This document shows, in pieces, positions 45,811-56,910 of a stretch of DNA of 64,000 bases. The stretch lies in NCBI RefSeq assembly GCF_021130785.1, contig NW_025776817.1, positions 124,001 through 188,000 of the forward strand, in the 5' to 3' direction. Position numbers and translations under genes: made by a program. The DNA comes from Homalodisca vitripennis (lineage: Eukaryota; Arthropoda; Insecta; Hemiptera; Cicadellidae). Each line of letters opens with the position of its first letter. Within the stretch, counting starts at the first letter, position 1. Below the pieces are notes generated by a model that was not told where the DNA came from, searched no databases, and saw only the letters and a list, made by a program, of their open reading frames with translations.

Positions 45811-46340
45811 TACCAGAATGTGTCTAGTAGACGCCTTCTAACGTAGCTGAGTAATTCTGTCTCAACTTATCAACTCAAGGGCCAGAGTTCGAGTTCTGGT
45901 TTGTGCACGCTGTTTCCGCATAGTAACAATAACGACTACATACATAAAAACCTTCTTCGTTATTATTTGAATTTAAATAACAGTCTCAATATAACAATCT
46001 AAAAATCGCTGCAGAATTTTACTTTTTGTTGAATTTGTTTAATATCTTTCCATTTCAGGAATTATAACTGTTCATATACTTGAACTTCTAGGTATCAAAG
46101 ATTTAATACCTGTTACGTTTAAGCTTTACAAAAACTCAAATAACTGTATTGAATATGTGTGTTACCACGTCTCTCTCATACTGTAAATGGAATGTTATAA
46201 ACAAATTCTGAATGTGAGATCAGTTTCAAGCATGTATATTTAGAGAGCCTAAAATGAATAGTGTTCCTATGGTCTCGTTTTTCCATGAAAATTTTGTTTA
46301 GTTTCTCTAAAGATGTGTACTCATTTCCTCTGAAAGAAAT
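45811..46340 (+). repeat. Repeat modules D and J, copy 3, with tRNA-like head
   Basis: The best tRNA-like copy. CGTAGCTGAGTAATTCTG (A-box-like) at about 45842 is followed about 40 bases later by GCCAGAGTTCGAGTTCTGG at 45881-45899, which folds as a five-pair T-stem (one G.U) around TTCGAGT. No matching acceptor stem or CCA is seen, so it is not a functional tRNA but a tRNA-derived element. The J part follows (TTCAGGAATTATAACTG; CAAATAACTGTATTGAATATG) as in 12590-13240. Confidence 0.65.
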
Positions 46341-46559
46341 TATGAAGATTTCATGTAATGTATCTGATAGCTTTAACACAATAATATTTATTTATAAATT
46401 TAATTTCCCCAAAGGGTTCAATTCTGGTTGGTTTATAGCTTCCAGGTGAACCCACACTAGGTACAACAACAACCGATGTCACAAATATGTGCAACCTTAT
46501 GGATATCCAGGAGAGGTAGATCACTAACTTCAAATGTCGAGATTCTGCAAGGGTAATTC

Positions 46560-47014
46560 GATAGGTCTGGTCTACTGCGGGAGATGTATATTATGTAGTT
46601 GCCGTGACGTGCACGGATATGAGACAAGAGGCAGAGACAACTACCGTTCTGGAAAACATAGAATGGTGGTTTATGAACACTTGCCTTCGCAAACAGGTCG
46701 TCAACAGATTGCCAGCTTCCATTAAAAATGCATCAACGCCTAAGCCGTTAAAAACCCGTCTTAAACGCTTTTTAGCGTTAATGGCATTTTATAATGTCGG
46801 CGAGTTTTTAGCATGTAACTGGGAGACCACTCATTTTGAAAATTGACTCTGGCGTTGAAAATGGTGAAAATTGGCGAGTGACTGGAATTAATGAATGCAA
46901 AATATGTATGTATGAATGTGACACTATGGTACGTTTGCAAACTTTTAGACTAAATGGCTCAATTTTACCATATAATATATATTGTTTAGGGTGATAAAAG
47001 GTTTGAATTGAATT
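46560..47014 (+). pseudogene. LINE 3' end: C-terminus and tail
   Basis: Two overlapping frames (46534-46725 and 46604-46846) give the C-terminus of a Jockey/RTE-like LINE reverse transcriptase: HGYETRGRDNYRSGKHR, then after a frame change near 46690 VNRLPASIKNA and PLKTRLKRFLALMAFYNVGEF. A 3' untranslated stretch follows and ends in a TTGAATTGAATTG tail at about 47003-47014. Immediately beyond the tail the minus-strand LINE sequence starts, so this 5'-truncated copy appears to have inserted there. Confidence 0.8.
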
Positions 47015-47697
47015 GTATGGGCCGAGAATAGACCCTTGAGCCGAACCGGCAGTGATCTCTTTCGTTCCCCTTCCGTCTTTGGTGTCATACAACAGCTGAT
47101 GGTTATTCAGGTAGTCCTGCACAACGAACAGGAGATAGTCGGGCTCTAACATGTCCTCCCACTGATCAGAGTTAAACCCGTTCTTTACGTCAAGGCATCC
47201 GTCGGCACAACAGCACAATCGGCCGACCATGGTGACAAGCTGTTTCGGCCTGCTGGACGGCACTGACCACCTCTGTAATGGCGTTTAGAGTTGATTGTCG
47301 CTTTCGAAAGCTGTGTTGCCAGGGAGAGAGGTCTCCGGCGGCTTCGATGGAAGACTGCAATCTGGGTTTCAGCAAACTTTTATAGAGCTACCCCGCGGTG
47401 TCAAGCATACAAAGTGGCCTGTATGCCGACGGGGAGTTCGTGTCACATTTGCCCTTGCTGATCAGTGCCAGCCTAGCAACCTTTCAGTGCGACGGGAACA
47501 CAGCCGCTACCAAACGATCATTAAACATATTCAGCAGCAAGAGCGGATAACTCGCCGCAACAACCTTCAGAACCTCAGCTGGAATTCCATCATGTCCTAG
47601 CGCCTTCTCGTTGCGCATGGTAGACACCGCTGCTACAAGCTGCTGCTCCGTAAAAATGGGAACATCTGCAACCGTCCTGCAACCGATGCCGGTGTAA
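47015..47697 (-). pseudogene. R1/Jockey-type LINE reverse transcriptase fragment
   Basis: Minus-strand frames (47484-47729, 47190-47375 and 46808-47263) read in order: NEKALGHDGIPAEVLKVV (RT domain start), LALISKG, PSAYRPLCMLDTAG, a stop, LLKPRLQSSIEAAGDLSPWQHSFRKRQSTLNAI, and GSAQGSILGP. This is the finger and palm part of an R1/Jockey/I-type LINE. The YxDD active-site segment is missing, because the plus-strand LINE at 46560-47014 abuts just after GSILGP. At the other end it abuts the piggyBac remnant at about 47697. Several frame changes make it dead. Confidence 0.8.
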
Positions 47698-48466
47698 ATT
47701 TCGGCAGTATATACCGAATAAGGCAGCAAGATACGGCCTCAAAATCTACGCACTTGTAGATGCAAATTTTTTTTTACTTCTAACATGGAACTCTATTGTG
47801 GAAAGCAACCCCCAGGTCCCTTTGCTACATCTAACGATGCTACAAGTGTGGTTCTAAGGATGATAAAACCCATTGATAACAGTGGGATAAACGTAACTAT
47901 CGAAAACTATTTCACGAGTGTCCCATTATTGAATGACCTTTACACTAATCACAGAATTACTGTCGTTTGTTACTATTCGAAAGAATAACCCGGAACTTCC
48001 TCAAGAACTCTTGGCCATAAAGGACAGGCAAAGGTGCAGCTCAATGTTTGCGTTTGGAAAACCACCAAATAGATGTACCATTGTATCCTACTTACCAAAT
48101 AAGAAAACCAAGAAGAATGTTCTTCTTGAATCGGCAATGCATAACGATGATGAGACACTGAAGATGCTGCAAAACTCACCATTATAAAATGAATAAAGGT
48201 GGGTTGGATGTGGTTGACAGACTAAAAAGCGAGTATAGTGTAACTTGCTAGAGAATTAGCAATAGATGGCTATTAACTGTGTTTGGTGGACTACTCAATG
48301 TTGGGGCAATAAATGCACAAATAATATATAAGACTAATACAGGTGAGCTCAAACTGCGAAGGGTATTTTTGTCTGAATTAGCAAAAGATCTAATAAAACC
48401 ACACATGACAGGACGAGGATCCATTAAAACCTTGCCTAATCACCTTCGAGGGACGATAAGATGTAT
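47698..48466 (+). pseudogene. piggyBac transposase remnant
   Basis: Reading in three successive frames: FRQYIPNKAARYGLKIYALVD (47699 onward), FTSNMELYCGKQPPGPFATS (47773 onward, after a frame change in a nine-T run), NVTIENYFTSVPLLNDL, then after a second change TIRKNNPELPQELLA and MFAFGKPPNRCTIVSYLPNKK, then GLDVVDRLKSEYSV, a stop, RISNRWLLTVFGGLLNVGAINAQIIY and LPNHLRGTIR. This order is that of the catalytic core of piggyBac-type DDD transposases; in the expected 'DNFFTS' motif the aspartate is replaced by E (ENYFTS). At least four frame changes or stops are present and the N-terminal third is missing. Confidence 0.85.
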
Positions 48467-48975
48467 AATATATATCCATATTTACATATTATTATAATAT
48501 AATAATATATAACAAATAATATAGTTATGTTTTAATGAAATAGTTATAAATATAGTTTGAAACTTATAGATTAATATCCCTAACTATAATTTGTAACTTA
48601 TAGGTAAATATTATTAAATAGGCTGTTTAAAGACACGTCTTTTAAGTGTTTTTTGCCCCTCCTACTCATTATATTAACTAATTATTAAGATTTTTTACTC
48701 ACAATAACATGCACTACATCCAATGTTAGTTGGATAAATTAAGTTCTTTAAACTTAAATTAATATTTATTATTATTTTTTGCGTATTTCGTTAATGGGTG
48801 CCTTTGTCCAGAGGCACGTCACGTCAGCCGTCTTGGGCCTTTGGTTGGATTTGGCCTTGCAATGTTCACACAGTTGTGTTGAAGTATGTGGATATCGATA
48901 ATTAGCCTACATATCTCCATTACCTCCTTTTTGTGAAGTATAGAGCAAGTTATATGTCGCTTTTTATATTTTACT

Positions 48976-48978
<3 letters not shown>
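48467..48978. other. AT-rich DNA after the piggyBac remnant
   Basis: Might contain the old 3' end of the piggyBac element, but I see no terminal inverted repeat. Nothing coding. Confidence 0.4.
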
Positions 48979-49006
<28 letters not shown>

Positions 49007-49034
49007 CAGGGTGTATATACACCCTGTATATATA
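48979..49034. repeat. (TA)n plus 36-bp perfect palindrome
   Basis: A TA run leads into TATATATA-CAGGGTGTATATACACCCTG-TATATATA. The palindrome spans 48999-49034 with the 20-base core at 49007-49026. TACAGGGTGT is a common mariner terminal motif, so the core looks like two mariner ends placed tip-inward with almost nothing between them. Confidence 0.8.
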
Positions 49035-49515
49035 CTACTATATAAAAATGGATAGCTAAATGTGTAGGTAAGCGTTAATCACGAGATCGGCTGGACCCAT
49101 TTGACTAATTATGTTTTTATAATATTCGCTGCAGTCCGAGAATGGTTTAGAATAAAAGAGAAGCTAAAAACATTGCCCAAAATATTGAAGAATTGATGAA
49201 AATAGTTAAAATATTTACGAAACGTAATCTAAAGTGAATTAAAAAAATTAACAGTTATTATCATTTTCATATGAAGTTTTACAATTAGGCTGAAACGTTG
49301 GTTTACATTGAAATATAATAAAATATTAGTTTTAGATATTTTATAGACGGTGAAATAAACGCTGTTTCACCCACCTCTTGGAATGATAAACAGCTATTAT
49401 CATTTTCATATGAAGTTCTACAATTAGGCAGAAACGTTGGTTTACATTGAAATATAATAAAATATTAGTTTTAGATATTTTCTAGACGTTGAAATAAAGC
49501 TGTTTCACCCACTTC
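49035..49515 (+). repeat. 139-bp tandem duplication
   Basis: TCATTTTCATATGAAGTT begins at 49261 and again at 49400, a 139-bp period. Both copies run through TTACAATTAGG or CTACAATTAGG, GAAACGTTGGTTTACATTGA, TATTAGTTTTAGATATTTT and CTGTTTCACCCAC.TCTTGG with few differences. The second copy leads straight into the LINE remnant at 49516. The region 49035-49255 itself shows nothing. Confidence 0.85.
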
Positions 49516-50178
49516 TTGGATCAAAATAGAATATTTTCCAGTAACCATCACAGGAGTGTTGAGTACGCGTTTAATAGCTTATATGCTCATGGCATTCAGC
49601 AGGAAATTGAGTGCGAAACCGCGGGTAGCATGTTCAGTGAATTTGTTTACATCAATAGTGGAGTACACCAAGGGTCAGTTTTAGGAGCAATTCTTTTTTT
49701 AATTTACATGAATGATCTTTGTAATTCATATTGAAATGAAAAGTTATCATCTTCTGCGGACGCGACAGCTTTTTGTTACGTAAAAATAGGTGGATTGAAA
49801 TAGAGCAAGTCATGAATTCAGACTTGAACGCCATTATATGCTGGTTTACAACAAAAAATGTTTAATATTGCAAAAGGAACCTCTCAACGCAGGCGTTGAC
49901 TTTGAGGCCCTATGTTTTTTTAAGTAAATCTATATCGGATACGTATTAGACGTATATGCATTTATACTAGAATTAGTGTATTGCATTTACAGTTGCATAT
50001 AGTTTTTTCTGTTTTTATTTATGATAGTTTTTTATATTTTACTGTTTCATTCCAGTATTAATTTTAACACTAATATTAAATTATTGTTTTGACCTCTGTT
50101 TTTGTTAAGTTTGTATCAGGCTATTGTACTTGTGGCGGATTGTAAACACTAGGAAAATAAATAAATTCTATTTAGTTG
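49516..50178 (+). pseudogene. LINE reverse transcriptase remnant and 3' tail
   Basis: The frame 49516-49734 contains GVHQGSVLGAILFLIYMNDL, the highly conserved LINE motif 'V.QGSvLGPiLFLiYiNDL'. It is followed in the same DNA by a degraded FADD box (SADATAFCYV) and, after frame changes, VMNSDLNAIICWFTTKN. The upstream residues (FSSNHHRSVEYAFNSL) resemble the 'GFR..rST.yAl..L' motif, but the distance is too short, so an internal deletion is likely. AGGAAAATAAATAAATTCT at 50149-50170 fits a LINE 3' tail. Confidence 0.75.
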
Positions 50179-51001
50179 CCCTCACATAAATTTTCCTAAT
50201 GGCTATACATAAAACCTACTGATTAAAAAGAAAATTTTTAAACTTTTCTGGTACTATCTACTTGTCTACAAGTTGTTATTTCTTTAAAAAAATTAAAATG
50301 TAAAGAATGTGTTATTTTTAAACATCCTTTAAGTCAACAATTATTAATTAATTTATTGGAACTGTCCTTGTGCAATAGGCCTAGTATATAATTTACTAAT
50401 TGTTTATCTTACTAATTTTGTAAAACTTAAATATCTATCACATTGATGTACAAAGTTAAAACTGCGTAAGTCAATTGGCAAACTACTTACAAGTATAATT
50501 GGCTTTCGAAACTTATTTTTGCTTATAAAGTTTTAACGCGGCCGGCGAGTGATCTTGTTATAGCTCAGTTCCTATTTGAATTGGATACAATGCTTTTACT
50601 AGGCCCTGTGGTTTTTCCGCTGCCTTCAAAAGCCCCCGAGATAAAAAAAACAAACTTCGACACCTGAAAAGGCAGCCCTTGCCTTCCCTCACACGTGCAG
50701 CCCGGCCTACCTGTCATCACTGTGCTGATGAGTCACATAGGGGCCGCAGAACTGATATTTTCCATCATTGATATTTAGGTTAATATTTTTATAATTTTTG
50801 AAATCTGCATGCTATTTCAAGGAAAAAAGATTCTCAACACTAAATGACTACTCATTCCTGACGTATCATAGAAATAAAGGGGTTAATAATCAATTCAACT
50901 GTGTAATATCAGTTTACTTATACTTTCTTAAAGTATAATAATAATAAAGCAAATAAATAATATATACTACCATTTACACCTAATAGCGAGAGTTCCCGCG
51001 G
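50179..51001. other. AT-rich DNA with a GC-rich patch
   Basis: The patch at about 50535-50745 (CGGCCGGCGAGTGATC to CATAGGGGCCGCAG) stands out in composition. It has stops in all frames and no family resemblance. It could be a fragment of an untranslated retroelement region. The rest is featureless. Confidence 0.4.
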
Positions 51002-51738
51002 GTTAATTTCGAGTGCAAGTGTTTTACATATTCCCCGGTTATATATTGTATTTTATTAATAAACTATTGTAGTACAAAATTATTTATTGGTATTGCAAAA
51101 AGGTACAAAAATGGTACACAAATATGATATAACTTTAACATACAAATATTGAATGTCGGGTGCAAGTGTTTACCTATTCCCCGGTTATATATTGTATTTT
51201 ATTAAAATAAAATAATGTGGTACATAATTATTAGTTGGTCTTACAAAACGGTACAAAAATGGTACAAAAATATTATGTAACTTTAACAACAAAATTTTGA
51301 TGTCGGGTGCAAGTGTCCACCTGTTCCCCGGTTTATACATATTACTTTATTAATAAACTATTGTGGTACAAAATTATTTATTTGTATTACAAAAAGGTAC
51401 AAAAATGGTACAAAAATATAATATAACTTTAACTAAAAATGTTTATGTCGGGTGCAAGTTTCCACCTGTTCCCCGGTTTATACATAGTACTTTATTAATA
51501 AACTATTGTGGTACAAAATTATTTATTGGTATTACAAAAAGGTACAAAAATGGTAAAAAAATATGATATAACTTTAACATAAAAATATTGATGTCGGGTG
51601 CAAGTGTCCACCTGTTCCCCGGTTTATACATAGTACTTTATTTATAAAGTATTGTGGTACAAAATTATTTATTGGTATTACAAAAAGGTACAAAAATCGT
51701 ACAAAAATATGATATAACTTTAACATAAAAATATTAAT
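51002..51738 (+). repeat. Minisatellite, five copies of about 146 bp
   Basis: Units start with GTCGGGTGCAAGTGTCCACC at 51155, 51302, 51447 and 51593, preceded by a more diverged first unit from about 51008 and ended at 51739 by an altered start. Periods are 147, 145, 146 and 146 bases. Each unit contains TTATTAATAAACTATTGTGG, a GGTACAAAAATGGTACAAAA core and ATATAACTTTAAC. The third to fifth units are most alike, the first two more divergent, as expected if the array grew at its right side. Confidence 0.9.
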
Positions 51739-52290
51739 GTCGGGGAACAGGAGGACACACGTGGGAAATTCCGTAGTTGTAGCGCTTCCAGTTGCTGCAA
51801 TCTCTTAGAGGAAAGCATCTCCTAAAAGCTGGGAGCTTATAGTCTAGAAACTACCCTAAAACTGGAAGCTGGCTGGGGCCAGAAGCACTACAATTCCGAT
51901 TGTTTACATTATTTCAGGTTTAATTTAATATACACTATTAAGGATTATAAGAAACAATGAGGTATATTGTAGTAGGTAATAATGCCTACGTTATTTTAAC
52001 TGCTAAAGAAATCTATTTTAATCCTGTGACCGGTGAGGTAAAGGATCCAGTATTAAAGAGGTATATGGGTTGTAGAAATACTTGAGTTGTTTACCACTAG
52101 AAATATCTTAAGAGAGCGGAATTACGTACAAGTAAACCTTTTTGAGTGGCGTAAAACTTCGAGGGCTGCAAATACGTTCTAATTTTTTCAGCAACCATAA
52201 AATTTAACTATGCGTCAAACATGAATTTTTTGATGATTGATATTAAAATCACTTACTTCATCTTCTCAAATAAACTAAAGTATCCCGCAG
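51739..52290. other. Inverted end of the minisatellite and a short hairpin element
   Basis: At 51739-51758 GTCGGGGAACAGGAGGACAC is nearly the reverse complement of GTGTCCACCTGTTCCCC in the last unit (51604-51620). Beyond it, TTGTAGCGCTTCCAG (51777-51791) and CCAGAAGCACTACAA (51879-51893) form an imperfect inverted repeat around about 90 bases, a MITE-like arrangement. The rest to 52290 shows nothing. Confidence 0.5.
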
Positions 52291-53640
52291 GATACCATAT
52301 ATGTCATGTGTCGAAGATAAAACTTGTGAATTGATTAGATCAGAAGTAGATGTGAAGTATATCGTTCAGAAAGAAGTAAGTAGAAAAGGTGCAATAAGAT
52401 TTTGACTGCGATATATTTTGTAAAAAGGCCAAGTCTGTTTAAATAAAAAAGTCATATCTAAGAGTTAAATATTGATTTTATGATATAAAACTAAAATACC
52501 AAAGAGCTTTTCATTGGTGGATAGCGGTTTTTCAAGAAATAGATTATACACGTGAAGAAAGGTTTAACGTCCTTTGCAAATATATTTACTAAAAGCCATT
52601 TTCAATCCCAAAACGGCATAAAAATCTTGGTTTTTAAACTCATCTAATATAGTTATACTCTTAGGAAAAGAAGCTTAAAAATTGAACCTAGTCATATAAG
52701 GAACTTTGCACTGCTTCTGGAGTGACAGGTTATTTTGGAAGGCTAAAGTTAGGGGTAGGGACCGCCTTCTATTGAGATCTATAGAAAATAATTTAGGGTA
52801 CTAATCTCATGTCCCCTCGAAAGAGGGGGAGGCCAGCTTTGAACCGGCTTCTTCAGTCGCAGCAGGTAGGGGGTGGCACACTCTTTTGTATAGGCAGGCA
52901 AGAACCTGTATATTTTAGAAAGCGAACCCTACCAACTCCAACAGGCATCTGCCACAATAGGCTGTCGAATTAACCTGACCCCAAGAGTCTTGAAATTTAC
53001 GGTTTGTGATGTGCCGCTTCTGGACATCCATAAGGTTGGCGAGATTTAAGTGACACATCGGTTTTTTGTTGTGGCTAGTGGTAAGTTCAAGTGGAAGGTA
53101 TAAAACGGCCAGAAGTTATACAAAGGAATATCGCAACTATGTTAGATTAAATATAATAGTTTTTTTTTGTATATAAATTTAAAAATTCACTGCCATAATA
53201 CGTATAATAATGTAAAATAATAATTACTTAAAGTACAGGAGAGTAATCAATGTCAACTATGCAATGAGTAGAAAAAGTTAATTAAACCAGTACTGCAACC
53301 CTACTAGTGTTAGGACAGAAGTTTGAACATTGCAGACTGGTTATGAAAATAGTTATAGCCTAAGTTTTGTCCGCGGCATACAGGTGTTGATTAGTACAAG
53401 CAGATCGGCGTAAACTGTTTCAAAATTAAAAGTAATAATATTTAATCATCATCCTCTCTAACCTACTTTTCAAATAATGTATTGTTTATTTAATAAGTTA
53501 TAGCTATAGTAAGTAATTTGCTCTAAGGAACTTTAACCCTGTAAAGAATGTTATAGGTCTGCATAGAATGTTATATAGACCATTTAAGTTAAATACATCA
53601 AAGTGAAAACTCGAATCTAAAAAGGATCTTTTCGTTGAAG
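52291..53640 (+). repeat. Repeat module K, copy 2 (empty site for the BEL/Pao insertion)
   Basis: Paralogous to 15900-16816. The GC-rich island is at 52690-53040, with a perfect CCCCTC-GAAA-GAGGGG hairpin at 52813-52828 followed by the second and third hairpins (to 52884). At 53622 the sequence reads straight through AAGGATCTTTTCGTTGAAGATA, where copy 1 carries the retrotransposon between AAGGTTCT and GTTCTTTTACTTGCAGATA. The segment also includes the 53230-53370 stretch shared with 139-300. Confidence 0.8.
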
Positions 53641-54850
53641 ATATACTATTTTGCAATGGCATGACATACTGAGTATTGTTCCTGAATATTGGATCTAAAT
53701 TATCATAATATATCACTTTGACGTTAATATAAGACGAGAAATGAAACATGTTTATCTCTATAGTATGTATCTGTTCGGGTACTCTGATAAAAAATTCGAT
53801 TTAATATTAATATTAGTCATGACGTAAACAAGTAAGTGAAGATGAAAAGCATTAAAAAGAAAGATTAAAAATACAACAGTGTGCATATTAATATATTCTA
53901 AATATCCATAGAAACAACAAAGAACAGGTACCACAAAGTTTTTTGTTAAACTCAATAGTGTTATTTACAAAATTGGTTGAACACACGGTTATAGAAGCAC
54001 GACCTGGAACAAGTGCGATGACCAAAACCTTGACAAGGATCAGGACCTTTTTCATTGTTCGTTTTAATGTTCAATTCGTTCAACACGCAGTACGCGGAAA
54101 ATCTACACCCGTAGTACGCTAACGAAGACCAGGATCGAGACAAGTAATCATAGATGAGTTACTTTATTGATTTACAATTCAAAGTTATTTCTTCGTTTTT
54201 TCTTAATGAATCAATTATTTCCATCTTAGATTTAGCGATAATTAAAAACAGCAAATACAGGGGAACAGTTCTATTTGCATTTAAAAGAATTATCATTTTA
54301 ATTGAATTATACAATAAGTTTTTTATCTTGTTTTATCTTGACCTACAAATAACTTTCGTACTTTTTTGGACGAACCGTAAAAACTTGTGATTTATGGTTT
54401 TACATCCCTTCAGTACTCTAAGTGTACAGAAAGAATCAGTTTACAACTATTGTCCTAAAATTCATTAAAGGTTTTAATATCCATTCTCACATATTTTATA
54501 TAAAGGTGTAAAGATTACCAAGAGAATTACTTACTTAAATGTGTCTGAGAGAAATCTTTCAGGCATTTTATACTACTGTAAATATTGAAAATAATTTTAA
54601 ATTAGTAAATGTTAGCTCATTTAGGATTTAAATTCAGAACGTATTGCGTTAATTTGTTTAATCTGAATGATTTTTAATTACGGTGTTGTACAGATTTGAG
54701 GAGAATTGTGGTCTCTATCTTTTAATTTATTCAATTAAATGATGATATTACCACTAGAGCTCTCTTATAATTTACAACAGCCGATTGAAATTGTCAATTT
54801 AAACTATACGGTTATAGAAACAACTTCTTAGATTCTTATGTCTCTATGTA
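53641..54850 (+). repeat. Long repeat unit, copy U13
   Basis: A complete unit: GAAATGAAACATGTTTATCTCTATAGTATG, leader TAGTCATGACGTAAACAAGT near 53815, ATATCCATAGAAACAACAAAG near 53902, a two-part island at 53985-54160 (AAGCACGACCTGGAACAAGT, GAAGACCAGGATCGAGACAA, ATAGATGAGTTACTTTATT), block CAGTACTCTAAGTGTACAG at about 54411, and tail ACCACTAGAGCTCTC near 54750. Closest to U6 and U12. Confidence 0.75.
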
Positions 54851-56310
54851 GTTTAATTTACACTATTAATGATAATTTTACTCTTAAGAAAGTAAATGAA
54901 AATTCTATATTAGTAAATAATGCCGGGGTTCTACTTGGTAGAAAACTTTTTACAAAAAATGTTTATTGGGATATAATTTTCATCACACCCTGTCAGGAAA
55001 GTCAATCTACTGCAGAATCAGATGGGAACAATTAATGTAATTGTTACGAAGTGACGAGCTATCTAAAATTGTAGATGTTACAGTTTATACCCAGATACCG
55101 AGGCAACTAAGGCTCTGGTAGTTACATGTTCATTTTAGTTTAATCATAATAAATGCTACTATAAATTGCTATTCAATATTTTCTCTTATAATTGACTGAG
55201 TACCATAATTTTGTACACAATAATCATTAATTTATACATATAACTATAAAACCCAATTAGCTTTGAAATAAAATAGTGTAAATTGCAAACTAGATATTTA
55301 AAGAGCCTCGTACATTTCGTATTGGAACCTGAGGATGTAGATGCATTCTTTTGAATTCATAGAAAAAACACACTATATTAAATCATATTATTTGTCTTCA
55401 CTTGAATTTAAGGTCATGTCAGATTTGATTGCTAATATTATCGAAAGCATTGTATTCGTCAATGTTATTGAGAAACATCTAATTCGACAACATGCAGAAA
55501 CTCGCATAAGGACTTTAAATTTATATTCTCTGTAAGGTTATTTTCAGTTTTATATAGTCTGTGTTGTTAAATTAATGTAATGTTTACAGAAAATATTATT
55601 GACATTTGATTCTTTAAATTAATTTCAGTCCTTAACTTGTAATTATCGGTGATGACCGTGTTACTTATGTTTGTTAGTCTGCAAGATATATCCTGAAAAC
55701 GAACCGACTCTTAGTATTTTTAATTTGCATGAAGCCTTATTTATATTTGAGGAACACTGTGTTTGATATTAGTGCATTATAACTGATGGGATTTGGATGA
55801 GCGTCACTGAATATTTTTGCAAAGTTCCTTTAGGTAACCATGATAGAAACTAGAAAATTATAAATATGTAAGCAACCAATTCCTATCAGGCAAGATGAAG
55901 TAACTCTTTTATTAGTAGAGTAAAAATAAAGTATAGTATATTGTAGTCAATGTTAAACGTTGTTGTCAATATATAACTTTATCGCACTCTTACGTTTTGG
56001 TATCCTCGCTTGCATACCAGAAAACTGGTATAAAACCTTCCATGAAATTTCTATATAGACGAAAATGAGTTATGTGAATGTTCATGTCCAACCATTAGGC
56101 TAAGCGTCATATCAGATATGGTGCATTTTAAGTTTCATTTTGTATTATACAACTTTTTGCAACCCTGCTACTCGTCGATGGTTAGCATAAGTAATCTGAT
56201 GTTCTTTGTAACTACATTTATAATTCTTGCAACTAATACACTTTTTCTCTCGAACTTTGTACCTGAACATATTACTGCAAAGCAACACCTAGCGCGCCTT
56301 GTCAGTAAGT
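54851..56310 (+). repeat. Repeat module E, copy E2
   Basis: Same order of blocks as 43521-45290 (see there). GAGGAACACTGTGTTTGATATT lies at about 55749, CTTTATCGCACTCTT at 55978 and AATTCTTGCAACTAATACAC near 56223. Short frames in it (55341-55535 and 56118-56312) are not shared with E1. Confidence 0.75.
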
Positions 56311-56910
56311 AAAATTTATATTTGTACATTGTAAATTTGCCCTTTCATGCTGGACATCTAATATGAAAGTAATATAAAGTAAAAATTTAAATCATAAAGT
56401 GATATAGTAATATGTGATGATTTTTTATTTGGAAGATTTATTCAGATAATTTTTGAGGTGATATCCTTCTGACGAGACGACTTTGTAATGATTATAAGTC
56501 TTCACCTTTTCGACTACAGCTGCAATATTAAACCAAGATGCTGACGCTACTCCTGTAAGTCGACATCGATGTGAACGTAAGTAAATTTTAAAGTTTTAGT
56601 AAATTAATAAGTTCGTAGGCAAAAATCCAAAGATCATTGGAGCCAGTAGGCTCACCCCCGAGCATACCAACTCATACCAAGTTCATTATTACTCTATTTT
56701 TGCTGCAACGTGTCTAGATAATATTTTATTTTAACATTTATAAGTGGAGCTATGTAGGTTTAAATTGATACAATTGAACTTATAAGTATAATTTTCGAAT
56801 CTAATATTTATTACTACAACCTCAGTTATATCCAACCCCATGTGTCTCGTTCATTCGGTACAACAACTATAACGTTATAAGCAACACATTTTCTCATTGG
56901 TCCCCGTGAA
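56311..56910. other. AT-rich DNA, no gene seen
   Basis: No module or coding sequence recognised. An exact repeat of CTCATACCAA within 56660-56680 is trivial. Confidence 0.45.

Noticed and set aside
45811..45910. Functional tRNA gene
   Set aside because: A- and B-box-like parts and a T-stem are visible, but no matching acceptor stem or clear anticodon arm.
47933..48187. Intact domesticated piggyBac gene
   Set aside because: At least four frame changes or stops between 47698 and 48466, missing N-terminus, and an altered catalytic-region motif.
51002..51758. CRISPR-like array
   Set aside because: Units are 146 bp and repeat along their whole length, with no unique spacers, in a eukaryotic context.
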